From JABHVE01 sp047517625 (lineage in GTDB: Bacteria > Pseudomonadota > Alphaproteobacteria > UBA2966 > CAIVPW01): a DNA stretch of 8,598 bases. Below, one piece after another: positions 1 through 5,847 of the stretch. Under the pieces are notes generated by a model, which saw nothing but the letters and a program-made list of their open reading frames with translations, did no database searches and was not told where the DNA came from. How positions within the stretch are numbered: position 1 is the first letter of the stretch; the number at the start of each line of letters is the position of its first letter. The translations under genes were made by a program, and so were the position numbers. The DNA lies in assembly GCA_047517625.1 (NCBI GenBank), contig JAKZSO010000180.1:1-8598 (forward strand). Direction: 5' to 3'.

Positions 1-9
1 TTTTGATCC

Positions 10-30
10 AGCCCGCCGCCTGATCGGGCT
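10..30. terminator. GC-rich stem-loop just past the TolB-like gene, weak terminator candidate
   Basis: A perfect 6-bp stem, AGCCCG (10-15) and CGGGCT (25-30) with a 9-base loop, begins two bases after the stop of the minus-strand gene that ends at 32. It is well placed to end that transcript, but read on the minus strand it has no T-tract. Read on the plus strand it is followed by only three T. It may be a weak bidirectional terminator or chance. Confidence 0.35.
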
Positions 31-31
31 T

Positions 32-607
32 TCACAGCAGGCCCGAAAACTCCAGATCGAATTCGTCCCAGATCGCTTCCGTAAGGGCGACAAAAAGTTC
101 CAGGATCCCATCAATCTGAGAGCGGTAGGTCTTCAAGTACAAGACTTCGCCGGTTCTGCCGTCAGCCAGTTGGGTTTTGATGAGAACGCCGGATTGATCC
201 CGTTCGATGCGCGCCTGGTAGACATATCGGGCTTCCAGGGCCGCGGAAATGGTTTGAACGGCCGGTCGGTCTGCTTGGGGGGCAAATGCCGCGGCCTTGG
301 CCCCGTCAACGACCCGAACTCCTGCCATTTCCCCTAGCGAATAGGTCACCAAATCGGTCAGTTCCGCCGCGGTGGCCGCGCTTACCGGCGCATCAGGTCC
401 CAACAAAAAGGGCAGGATTGCGAACGAAAATCCCAGCGGGTCCGCGGGTTGTGCCTCCACCTCGACCGTTTCGCCGGCCTCGATGGCGACCGGTGTTGGG
501 GCCCGGCGTCCCGGCCCGTTAGTAAGCCACAGCGCAATCACGGCGGCAAAAAGAACCCCGGTCACCGCCACCGGGATCAATGGGCCATAGGGTTTTTTTG
601 TGGCCAC
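32..607 (-). CDS. Membrane-anchored protein with TolB/FlgO-like domain
   Basis: A 191-residue protein starting with GTG at 607, with a GGTGGA ribosome-binding site about nine bases upstream. Residues 11-29 form one hydrophobic segment after a short basic start (KK), so it is probably anchored in the inner membrane with the rest in the periplasm. A Pro/Glu-rich linker (about 31-57) leads to a domain at 59-180. This reads like the TolB N-terminal-like domain found fused to adenylate cyclases and TPR proteins, and like FlgO: FAILPF strand, LTDLVTYSLGEMAGVRVVD helix and strand, A..LEARYVYQARIERD, TQLADGRTGEVLYLKTYR, then a closing amphipathic helix. In that family the domain is an alpha/beta module, often of unclear ligand. 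Here it stands alone with no cyclase or TPR partner. It is 20 bases downstream of the secreted protein at 628-1506, so the two are probably cotranscribed. Exact function is unknown. Confidence 0.8.
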   Translation of the reverse strand: MATKKPYGPLIPVAVTGVLFAAVIALWLTNGPGRRAPTPVAIEAGETVEVEAQPADPLGFSFAILPFLLGPDAPVSAATAAELTDLVTYSLGEMAGVRVVDGAKAAAFAPQADRPAVQTISAALEARYVYQARIERDQSGVLIKTQLADGRTGEVLYLKTYRSQIDGILELFVALTEAIWDEFDLEFSGLL

Positions 608-627
608 GGCTCAAATCCACCAGACGC

Positions 628-1506
628 TTATTCGAACACGCGGCGCAAAACCGCGGTCACCAGCGGGTCGAAAAAGTCCTGGAGTTGATCGCGCCGGGCC
701 ACCCCCAAATCCTGGGAAATCTCCGCGCCGTTCATCAATTCAAAAATAAACGCTTCCTGGGATACGCCAGCGCACTCCTCGGTCAGTTTGCCCTGGCGCA
801 CCTCGAACACTCGGTCGGTTTCAATACTTAGAATGAGCGTCCGCAGAATGCGTGGCAGTGTGTCGTCTTCGGCAACGATTTCGGCGGTGGACCAGCTGAC
901 CACCGCCCAGGTGACCCATTCCAGGTCCAGGGTCGCCGGGGCGCGATCCTGTTCGGTGATCCTGGCGGTGACTTCCGTGCAATCCGCCGCCGCCAAATCG
1001 CACCTGATCTGGCTGGTTTGAATGGGCCAGTCCATTTCAAAGTCCTGGGATACCCAGGTTCCCGAGGCCAAGGCCAAGCCATCGATTGAGAACACCGTGA
1101 GGAAACGCGGCAAGCGGATTTCCGGGATTTCGGTTTGCTTGGCGCGCCAAGTCAGTTCCTCGAATTCGCCGAGCAACAATATTCCAGTTGGTTCCGCCCC
1201 CATGGACGCCTGAAACCGAAAGACCGCGGCATCCAGTTCAGCGCTGGGCTCCCCCGTCGGAATGCCTTGATAAAAATACAAGCGGTGCAGCATTTCTTCG
1301 ATTGCCATCGTGAATTCGACCGGGTCGGCGCCGACAATCCGGCCATAGGCAGCCTTGGCGGGCAGGCGCATCAAGACATCATCAGGTAGCGCCGCGATTT
1401 CGGCCTCGGTCATGGTCGCAATGTCGATGGCGGGTTGCGGGGCCTGGGCCCACGCCGCCCCAGGCAGAAAGACGAAGAATAGAAAAAGTGCTGTGAGCCC
1501 TTTCAT
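628..1506 (-). CDS. Secreted protein with peptidoglycan-binding-like domain
   Basis: A 292-residue protein. I start it at the ATG at 1506 rather than the longer in-frame extension, because residues 1-20 then form a clean signal peptide (MKG, hydrophobic core, cleavage after AWA). Residues about 67-117 resemble the three-helix PG_binding_1 fold: a first helix (EEMLHRLYFYQG), a short acidic turn, AVFRFQASMGAEPTG, then the final helix. The rest (about 130-292) is not recognised. It contains C169 and C176, which could form a disulfide, plus a single C245, and it is rich in acidic residues and Trp. A periplasmic, cell-wall-associated role is inferred from the signal peptide and this domain only. 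The next gene starts 20 bases downstream, so the pair probably forms an operon. The domain call is moderate; the coding call is firm. Confidence 0.75.
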   Translation of the reverse strand: MKGLTALFLFFVFLPGAAWAQAPQPAIDIATMTEAEIAALPDDVLMRLPAKAAYGRIVGADPVEFTMAIEEMLHRLYFYQGIPTGEPSAELDAAVFRFQASMGAEPTGILLLGEFEELTWRAKQTEIPEIRLPRFLTVFSIDGLALASGTWVSQDFEMDWPIQTSQIRCDLAAADCTEVTARITEQDRAPATLDLEWVTWAVVSWSTAEIVAEDDTLPRILRTLILSIETDRVFEVRQGKLTEECAGVSQEAFIFELMNGAEISQDLGVARRDQLQDFFDPLVTAVLRRVFE

Positions 1507-1532
1507 GGTGCAACCCCGGAGATTTCCGACAT

Positions 1533-1547
1533 GGCACCAAACGTGCC
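1533..1547 (-). other. Small stem-loop in the leader of the PG-binding-like gene
   Basis: GGCAC (1533-1537) and GTGCC (1543-1547) form a perfect 5-bp stem with a 5-base loop, 27 bases upstream of the ATG at 1506. The surrounding 168-base gap (1507-1674) holds no small gene that I can support. A TAGGAT box occurs further upstream on the minus strand but lacks a well-spaced -35 partner. A regulatory role is only possible. Confidence 0.2.
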
Positions 1548-1674
1548 GCGGGTATCCTAGCGCGGGTTGGGTGCGTCTAGGCAATCACGGTTTTCGCGCA
1601 CCCCCCTTGTTTTTGCCGAGCCGCAATTCTCCCCGCCCAACCTTGCGCGGATTCCTTGATTGTCGGGGCCGGGC

Positions 1675-3372
1675 TCAGTCCCGCGGCCGCATTGGCGACG
1701 GCGCAAACGTGCAGCTGCCATCGCCAAGACCCGGAGCGACTTGACCGACGGAGTCCGGAATGTGTCCCCGCGCCAAAACCAGCGTCTGATTTGGCCGGAT
1801 GTCGGTCATCTCTTGGACGTCGCCATTGGGCCACTGGATCAACAGTTTGGCCACGGGGCCGGCATTCGCGCCCAAGCCAAAATGCACGGTCATTTCGTTC
1901 TGGCCGAGAAAGTTGTTCCCGGCCCGAAGCTCGCGCACCAACGTCGGGCCGCCGTCGGCGAGCGTGAGGAACATTCGGGCGCCGATGCCGATGCCCGACC
2001 CGACCGGTTTCACCATCAACCAGTCCTGCTGATTTCCGCCATCATTGCGATACAAGATCGGTTGGTCTTTGCTGTTGACCACGAACACATCGAGGTCGCC
2101 GTCATTGTCGTAATCGAAGGTCGCCATGCCCTTGCCCGACCGCTCGTCCGTGATTCCCAATTGGGCGGAGATTTCGGTGAAGACACCAGCTCCGTCATTT
2201 TCCCAGAACCGGGAAATATCGTCGTCGAAGCCCACCCCGTCGGTGTCGTCGGGAAATTGCACGCCGTTGACCATCATCAAATCAAGGTCAGTGTCGTGGT
2301 CGAAATCCAGAAATGATGCGCCCCACCCCCAGAACCCTTCACGTACCCCGGCGGCATCGGTGACATCGGTAAACGTGCGGTCGCCGTTGTTCAGGTACAT
2401 GCGGTTGCCAGTCTGATTGGGGAACTGGCCACCGGAGATGGCGTTGACGAACCAATCCAACAGGCCATCGCCGTTGATGTCGCCGATGGCGGTGCCCATG
2501 CCGTTTTCGTCCGTGCCGACCCCGGCGGCGACGGTGCCGTCCGTGAAAGTGCCATCGCGATTGTTCCAAAACAAGCGGCTTTGGCCAAAATCGCCGGCCA
2601 CCGCCAGATCCAGCCAGCCGTCGCCGTCCAAATCTGAAAAATGCGAGGCGAAGGAAAAGGCGCCGTCTTGGGGGTTGACGGTGTTGCCTTCGATCTTGTC
2701 CAGGTTCACCCCCGCCGCGTCGGTCACATCCTCGAAAAATCCGACAAATTCAGGGCCCTCGGCGCCGCGATTGTGCAGCAATCGGGCGTTTGACGGCGCG
2801 CCGCTGGGGTTGACCTCGTCGTGGCGCCATTCGGTGGTGTGAATATCAATGAACCCGTCGCGGTCGTAATCCCCGAAAGTCGGGCTGTAGCCGAAATGGT
2901 TGTCTTCGCCTTCGACGGCGGCCCCTCTGGCCACGGCTTCCTCCGTGAAATGGCCAAGACCGTCATTGATGAACAAGTAGAAACGGTTTTCCCACAATCC
3001 GGTCACATAGAGGTCCAGATACCCGTCGTGATCGATATCGCCCCAGCCGGCGCCATTGGAATCTTGAACCAGGCCGCCGAGGCCGGCCTCCACGGTCACG
3101 TCGCTGAACGTGCCGTTGCACATGTTGCGGTACAAAATATCGGTGTCATCCAGGCGGGTGACGAACAGGTCAACATAACCGTCGGAATCAAAATCGCCGA
3201 CGGCGACGCCGCCACTCATTTGCACCGGATAATAGAAAAAAAGCCCCAGGGAATGTTGGACATAGCTGATCCCGGATTTTTCGGTGACATCGGTAAAAAC
3301 GATGCCGTCGGCAATCGCCGACGTGACCACCAGTGATCCAACCAAAGCCGCGGTGACAAGGTTCGGGTTCAC
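1675..3372 (-). CDS. Secreted FG-GAP/VCBS seven-bladed propeller with ASPIC/UnbV domain (CRTAC1-like)
   Basis: A 565-residue protein. The start is GTG at 3372, supported by a GGGGAG site five bases upstream and by the signal peptide that follows (residues 1-21, ending TSAIA). Seven calcium-binding FG-GAP/VCBS loops of the type DxDxDGxxD are visible, starting near residues 60, 112, 168, 247, 298, 356 and 420, for example DFDSDGYVDLFV and DYDNDGDLDVFV. The sixth lacks the usual Gly (DHDTDLD). Seven repeats predict a seven-bladed beta-propeller like integrin alpha or CRTAC1. Residues about 458-535 match the ASPIC/UnbV domain: GIGARM, REL.AGNNFLGQNE, VHFGLG, LLIQWPNG, then RPNQTLVL. Such proteins are extracellular or periplasmic and thought to mediate binding or adhesion; no enzymatic motif is seen. 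The 30-residue tail has no recognisable sorting signal. It is divergent from the pentapeptide gene and separated by 168 bases from the next minus-strand gene. Confidence 0.92.
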   Translation of the reverse strand: MNPNLVTAALVGSLVVTSAIADGIVFTDVTEKSGISYVQHSLGLFFYYPVQMSGGVAVGDFDSDGYVDLFVTRLDDTDILYRNMCNGTFSDVTVEAGLGGLVQDSNGAGWGDIDHDGYLDLYVTGLWENRFYLFINDGLGHFTEEAVARGAAVEGEDNHFGYSPTFGDYDRDGFIDIHTTEWRHDEVNPSGAPSNARLLHNRGAEGPEFVGFFEDVTDAAGVNLDKIEGNTVNPQDGAFSFASHFSDLDGDGWLDLAVAGDFGQSRLFWNNRDGTFTDGTVAAGVGTDENGMGTAIGDINGDGLLDWFVNAISGGQFPNQTGNRMYLNNGDRTFTDVTDAAGVREGFWGWGASFLDFDHDTDLDLMMVNGVQFPDDTDGVGFDDDISRFWENDGAGVFTEISAQLGITDERSGKGMATFDYDNDGDLDVFVVNSKDQPILYRNDGGNQQDWLMVKPVGSGIGIGARMFLTLADGGPTLVRELRAGNNFLGQNEMTVHFGLGANAGPVAKLLIQWPNGDVQEMTDIRPNQTLVLARGHIPDSVGQVAPGLGDGSCTFAPSPMRPRD

Positions 3373-3377
3373 GCGAA

Positions 3378-3383
3378 CTCCCC
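3378..3383 (-). promoter_or_regulatory. Shine-Dalgarno GGGGAG that fixes the GTG start of the propeller gene
   Basis: On the minus strand GGGGAG lies five bases before the GTG at 3372. The open frame runs further upstream to 3447, but that extension has no signal-peptide logic, so this site decides the start. Confidence 0.7.
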
Positions 3384-3403
3384 GCTCCGTTCGTGTTCGT
3401 TGT

Positions 3404-3433
3404 ACTGTATCCAACGCCGGGCGGTCCGTGCAA
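3404..3433 (-). promoter_or_regulatory. Possible promoter of the propeller gene
   Basis: On the minus strand TTGCAC (3428-3433) and TACAGT (3404-3409) are 18 bases apart, about 30 bases upstream of the GTG start. The matches to the sigma-70 consensus are only 3/6 and 4/6. The -35 box overlaps the stem-loop at 3419-3441, which would allow an operator role. Weak support. Confidence 0.22.
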
Positions 3434-3441
3434 GACCGCCC
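3419..3441. promoter_or_regulatory. Perfect 7-bp inverted repeat in the divergent intergenic region
   Basis: GGGCGGT (3419-3425) and ACCGCCC (3435-3441) are perfect inverted arms with a 9-base spacer. The element lies between the divergent starts at 3372 and 3495. It could be an operator for either gene, or an RNA hairpin in the leader if transcription starts upstream of it. There is no T-tract, so it is not a typical terminator. Confidence 0.4.
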
Positions 3442-3458
3442 AGGCATCGATTGTGATA

Positions 3459-3480
3459 CCCTGTCGCCCAGTAAACAGGG
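3459..3480. promoter_or_regulatory. Second inverted repeat, immediately upstream of the pentapeptide gene's ribosome-binding site
   Basis: CCCTGT (3459-3464) and ACAGGG (3475-3480) are perfect 6-bp arms with a 10-base loop. The right arm ends two bases before the GGGGA (3483-3487) used by the TTG start at 3495. A hairpin here in the mRNA could affect translation. The same CCCTGT...TAAACAGGG pattern recurs in the repeat cluster near 8477-8491, possibly by chance. Confidence 0.35.
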
Positions 3481-3494
3481 CCGGGGACATAACG

Positions 3495-4340
3495 TTGATC
3501 GCTAGAAGCAAAATCGGATTTGCGCGTCTGCTGTCTGGGGCGGGAAGCTGGGCGATGACGCTGGCCCTGGCGGCGGCGCTAGCTACCTTGGCGCCGACGG
3601 CCCGGGCGGATCAGCGCGACGATTTCCTCGCCGGCCTGACCATCAATTGCCCGGGGTGCGATTTAACCGGCGCCAACATGAAGCGCCGCGACTTGGCCGG
3701 CGCCGACCTGACCGGCGCCATTCTTGTTCGCGCCAATTTTCACCGCGCCAACCTGGATCGCGCTATCTTGATTGACGCCGATCTATCGTTTGCCAACATG
3801 AACAAGACGATTTTGCGCCGGGCCGATTTGTCGGGAGCGATCTTGATCGAGACAATGCTTTTCGAGTCTGATATGGCCTCTGCAAAATTCGTCGGCGCGG
3901 TAATGGACGGCGCGATGATGGGCAATTCCCGGCTGATGCAGGCTGATATGACAGGCGTGCAGTTGAATGGCGCTGATCTCCGCGAGGCGCGCATGGTTGG
4001 TGTCATTCTCGAGAACGCGGTGATCCAGGGATCGTGGCTCGATAACGTCAATTTGGGCCGTGCGAATTTGCGCAACGCGGTGCTCAGCCAGGTCAGCTTT
4101 TTTGGGGCGACCTTGCGCGGCGCCGACGCTCGGGGCGCCAACTTCGAGCAATCCGATCTGCTGGGGGCTGATTTGGGGGGGGCCAACCTGGAAGGCGCCA
4201 ATCTTCGCGCCACCCGGCTGCTGCAGGCCAATTTGACGGGGACGATCTTAACCGGGGTGAGTTTTGCCGGCGCCATTATGCCCGATGGAACCCAGGTGCC
4301 GCCCGATCCAGAGGAGCCGCCACCCGCGGCCGGGAACTAG
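3495..4340 (+). CDS. Secreted pentapeptide-repeat protein (right-handed quadrilateral beta-helix)
   Basis: Start chosen at TTG 3495, giving 281 residues. GGGGA lies seven bases upstream, and this start gives a basic n-region (R, K, R) before the hydrophobic core and cleavage after TARA (residue 38). The ATG at 3555 would leave a signal peptide without positive charge. The mature protein opens with a CPGC motif (C52, C55). From C55 to residue 264 it is an unbroken run of about 42 pentapeptides of the A(D/N)LxG type with Leu, Met or Phe at the centre, for example ADLTG, ANFHR, ADLSG and ANLEG. Four pentapeptides make one coil, so about ten coils are predicted. The tail is proline- and glutamate-rich. 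Cytoplasmic relatives such as Qnr and MfpA mimic DNA and bind gyrase, but a signal peptide makes that role unlikely here. Function in the periplasm is unknown. It converges with the gene ending at 4343. Confidence 0.9.
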   Translation: MIARSKIGFARLLSGAGSWAMTLALAAALATLAPTARADQRDDFLAGLTINCPGCDLTGANMKRRDLAGADLTGAILVRANFHRANLDRAILIDADLSFANMNKTILRRADLSGAILIETMLFESDMASAKFVGAVMDGAMMGNSRLMQADMTGVQLNGADLREARMVGVILENAVIQGSWLDNVNLGRANLRNAVLSQVSFFGATLRGADARGANFEQSDLLGADLGGANLEGANLRATRLLQANLTGTILTGVSFAGAIMPDGTQVPPDPEEPPPAAGN

Positions 4341-4346
4341 ATCTAG
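4337..4346. other. 10-bp palindrome holding both stop codons of convergent genes
   Basis: CTAGATCTAG is a perfect palindrome. The plus-strand gene uses the TAG at 4338-4340 and the minus-strand gene uses its mirror TAG at 4343-4345. The coding regions are two bases apart, so no terminator can lie between them and any transcript end must fall inside the opposing gene. Confidence 0.85.
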
Positions 4347-5095
4347 CGGAGGACCAGCGTGGGGTCCCAGATTTCGACACGCACCAAACTTTCGAATTCA
4401 CCCTCGGTCGGCAGCAACGTGTGGGGGTCAAAGGCGAACTGCCCGGGCTTACGAAACAGATGGGTTTGAACCACGATCAGCCGGCCTCCCCCGTCATCTT
4501 TTTCGCAACGCCGCTTGATGTATATCCCGCCGACATCTGACTCCCCCTCGAGCTTCTCCAAGTCCTGACAAAACGCGTCGCCGATGCGGTAGCGCGGCCG
4601 GATAAACCGTTCCAGCCGCCACGCCGCTTCACGAAATCGCAGCTCTTCCCGCCAGTCGGTGATCATGCGAACGACGCGAATGACGCCATCATTATCCACG
4701 AGGACGGAAATGATCAAAGGGTGGGAATAGGCCGTCGTGCCGCTGTACAGCGCGATCCGCGTAGGCAGCGCGTGGGCTCTTGCCCAGTACTCCACTTCAT
4801 CGTCATAGCGGAAGTAGATTTCAAAGAGACCGAATTCATCGACGCCGCATTTGCGGAAATCGGACCACCCCGCCAGGGTCAACAAGGGCGGGCCGCCATT
4901 ATCGCCGCAGCCGTATTCTTGGAACCACAGATCATCCAGATCATTGACATTCATGCCCAGGTCGAGATCGAAAATTTCCTTGCGGATCGGTTCGTCGTCC
5001 TGGGCGATGGCTGGCGCAATGGCCGGCACGGCGGCAACCGCCACCGCGAAGGTCAAACCCATTAGGAACTGAACTGCCTTGTGGATGATCACCAT
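4343..5095 (-). CDS. Periplasmic four-cysteine protein of unknown function, next to the cytochrome
   Basis: A 250-residue protein. I use the ATG at 5095 because it gives a signal peptide (MVIIHK, then a hydrophobic stretch, cleavage near AIAQ, residue 32). The longer TTG-initiated frame would overlap the cytochrome gene by 38 bases and bury the signal. No clear ribosome-binding site precedes it. The gap to the cytochrome stop is 16 bases, so translation may be coupled. Visible features are a FDLDLGMNVNDL opening, a GCGDNGGPP segment, FRKCGVDEFGL, a strikingly acidic-aromatic YFRYDDEVEYWARA, and ITDWREELRFREAAW. C63, C83, C176 and C197 could make two disulfides. I do not recognise a named domain, though the pattern looks like a conserved alphaproteobacterial secreted family. 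Its position downstream of the cytochrome suggests an accessory role in that electron-transfer module. It could equally be unrelated. Confidence 0.82.
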   Translation of the reverse strand: MVIIHKAVQFLMGLTFAVAVAAVPAIAPAIAQDDEPIRKEIFDLDLGMNVNDLDDLWFQEYGCGDNGGPPLLTLAGWSDFRKCGVDEFGLFEIYFRYDDEVEYWARAHALPTRIALYSGTTAYSHPLIISVLVDNDGVIRVVRMITDWREELRFREAAWRLERFIRPRYRIGDAFCQDLEKLEGESDVGGIYIKRRCEKDDGGGRLIVVQTHLFRKPGQFAFDPHTLLPTEGEFESLVRVEIWDPTLVLR

Positions 5096-5111
5096 TCGTT
5101 TTGCATTCGCT

Positions 5112-5687
5112 TTAGGCGCCGCCCCCGGCTTGGCGCAGTTCGAACTCAAGAAAACGGCACATCGTGGTCGTCGGCGCGCCCCAATAGAACACGCAGTCTT
5201 CCATGGTTGGCGTCGGGCCCTTGCCGATCACCCGGGCGAAAAGAAAATCGATAATCGCATCGATTTCGTGGGGCTGCAGTGTCCCCGCCGCCTGATCGAT
5301 CTTCAGGTCCGCGGCCGCCAAATCAGCGTTGAACATGCCATAGCAAGCATGCTCTCCATAGGCCAAGGCGTCATGGAACGGCATGATCGTGCCCGGGCGC
5401 CCGCAACTGACGGCCTCCGCCAATCCTTCACGATCCAGCGTCGTTTCCCGCAAATTGGCGCCGTAAAAATGCTTCAGGCCATTGCCATCGCCGCGCCAGC
5501 CGTGGCATTTCCGGCATTCGCCCTTGCCTTGGTAAAGCGCCTGGCCCTGGATTTCCGCCCCGGCATCCTGAGCAAGCGCCGCGGTTGCCCCGCCGATCAA
5601 CCCCGAGAGCGCCAGGATCCCGGCGGCCAGTGCGACAACGCCGACGCTCAACCACCGATGGCCCGTTTGGTGCCGGATTCTGTACAT
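5112..5687 (-). CDS. c-type cytochrome, likely electron acceptor of the PQQ dehydrogenase
   Basis: A 191-residue protein with an ATG start at 5687 and AGGA about seven bases upstream. Residues 1-40 form a long signal peptide (basic n-region with several Arg and His, hydrophobic 14-38, cleavage near ALAQ). The single haem site is C58-R-K-C61-H62. Met102 in GRPGTIMPFHD is the likely sixth ligand, and the layout is that of a class I monohaem domain. Four further cysteines (C95, C115, C165, C177) lie outside the haem motif and probably form disulfides. The C-terminal GKGPTP..DC.FYWG......C motif, seen in some alphaproteobacterial cytochromes, follows the haem domain. It would accept electrons from the quinoprotein and pass them towards a terminal oxidase. 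It lies 160 bases downstream of the dehydrogenase, beyond a strong terminator, so it may have its own promoter. The pairing is inferred from context. Confidence 0.9.
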   Translation of the reverse strand: MYRIRHQTGHRWLSVGVVALAAGILALSGLIGGATAALAQDAGAEIQGQALYQGKGECRKCHGWRGDGNGLKHFYGANLRETTLDREGLAEAVSCGRPGTIMPFHDALAYGEHACYGMFNADLAAADLKIDQAAGTLQPHEIDAIIDFLFARVIGKGPTPTMEDCVFYWGAPTTTMCRFLEFELRQAGGGA

Positions 5688-5720
5688 GCCAATTCCTAGA
5701 AATTTTCAACTCTCACGCAG

Positions 5721-5750
5721 AATCTACTCTTTCACGGCCCCTCCAATCAA
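5721..5750 (-). promoter_or_regulatory. Possible promoter of the cytochrome gene
   Basis: On the minus strand TTGATT (5745-5750) and TAGATT (5721-5726) are 18 bases apart, each 4/6 to the sigma-70 consensus, and lie 34 bases before the ATG at 5687. The box sits downstream of the dehydrogenase terminator, which is where an independent promoter for the cytochrome and four-cysteine pair would be expected. Confidence 0.3.
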
Positions 5751-5790
5751 TGCACTGGACAGGACCTTCGTCGGGATCGGACGATTCTCA

Positions 5791-5822
5791 AGAAAAAGGG
5801 CGGGCCGCTGAACGGCCCGCCC
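5791..5822 (-). terminator. Strong intrinsic terminator after the PQQ dehydrogenase
   Basis: The arms GGGCGGGCCG (5798-5807) and CGGCCCGCCC (5813-5822) form a perfect 10-bp stem of nearly pure GC with a 5-base loop. Read on the minus strand the stem is followed at once by TTTTTCT (5791-5797). It starts 25 bases after the dehydrogenase stop (5848-5850). This is a textbook Rho-independent terminator and should separate, or attenuate, transcription into the cytochrome gene. Confidence 0.9.
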
Positions 5823-5847
5823 CAGTCACTTGTTCGTGATTTCGCGT

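Noticed and set aside
1569..1603. GGGTGCG/CGCACCC inverted pair as terminator of the propeller gene
   Set aside because: The loop is 21 bases long and there is no T-tract on the minus strand.
1660..2316. Open frame of 218 codons on the plus strand
   Set aside because: It is antisense to the propeller gene, whose FG-GAP and ASPIC/UnbV motifs are unmistakable; GC-rich antisense frames stay open by codon bias.
2821..3336. Open frame of 171 codons on the plus strand
   Set aside because: It is antisense to the first three propeller repeats, has no family resemblance, and has no ribosome-binding site that I can see.
3740..4276. Minus-strand frame of 178 codons with a repetitive Ala/Pro/Ser/Lys pattern
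   Set aside because: Its periodicity is just the mirror of the pentapeptide repeats on the plus strand.
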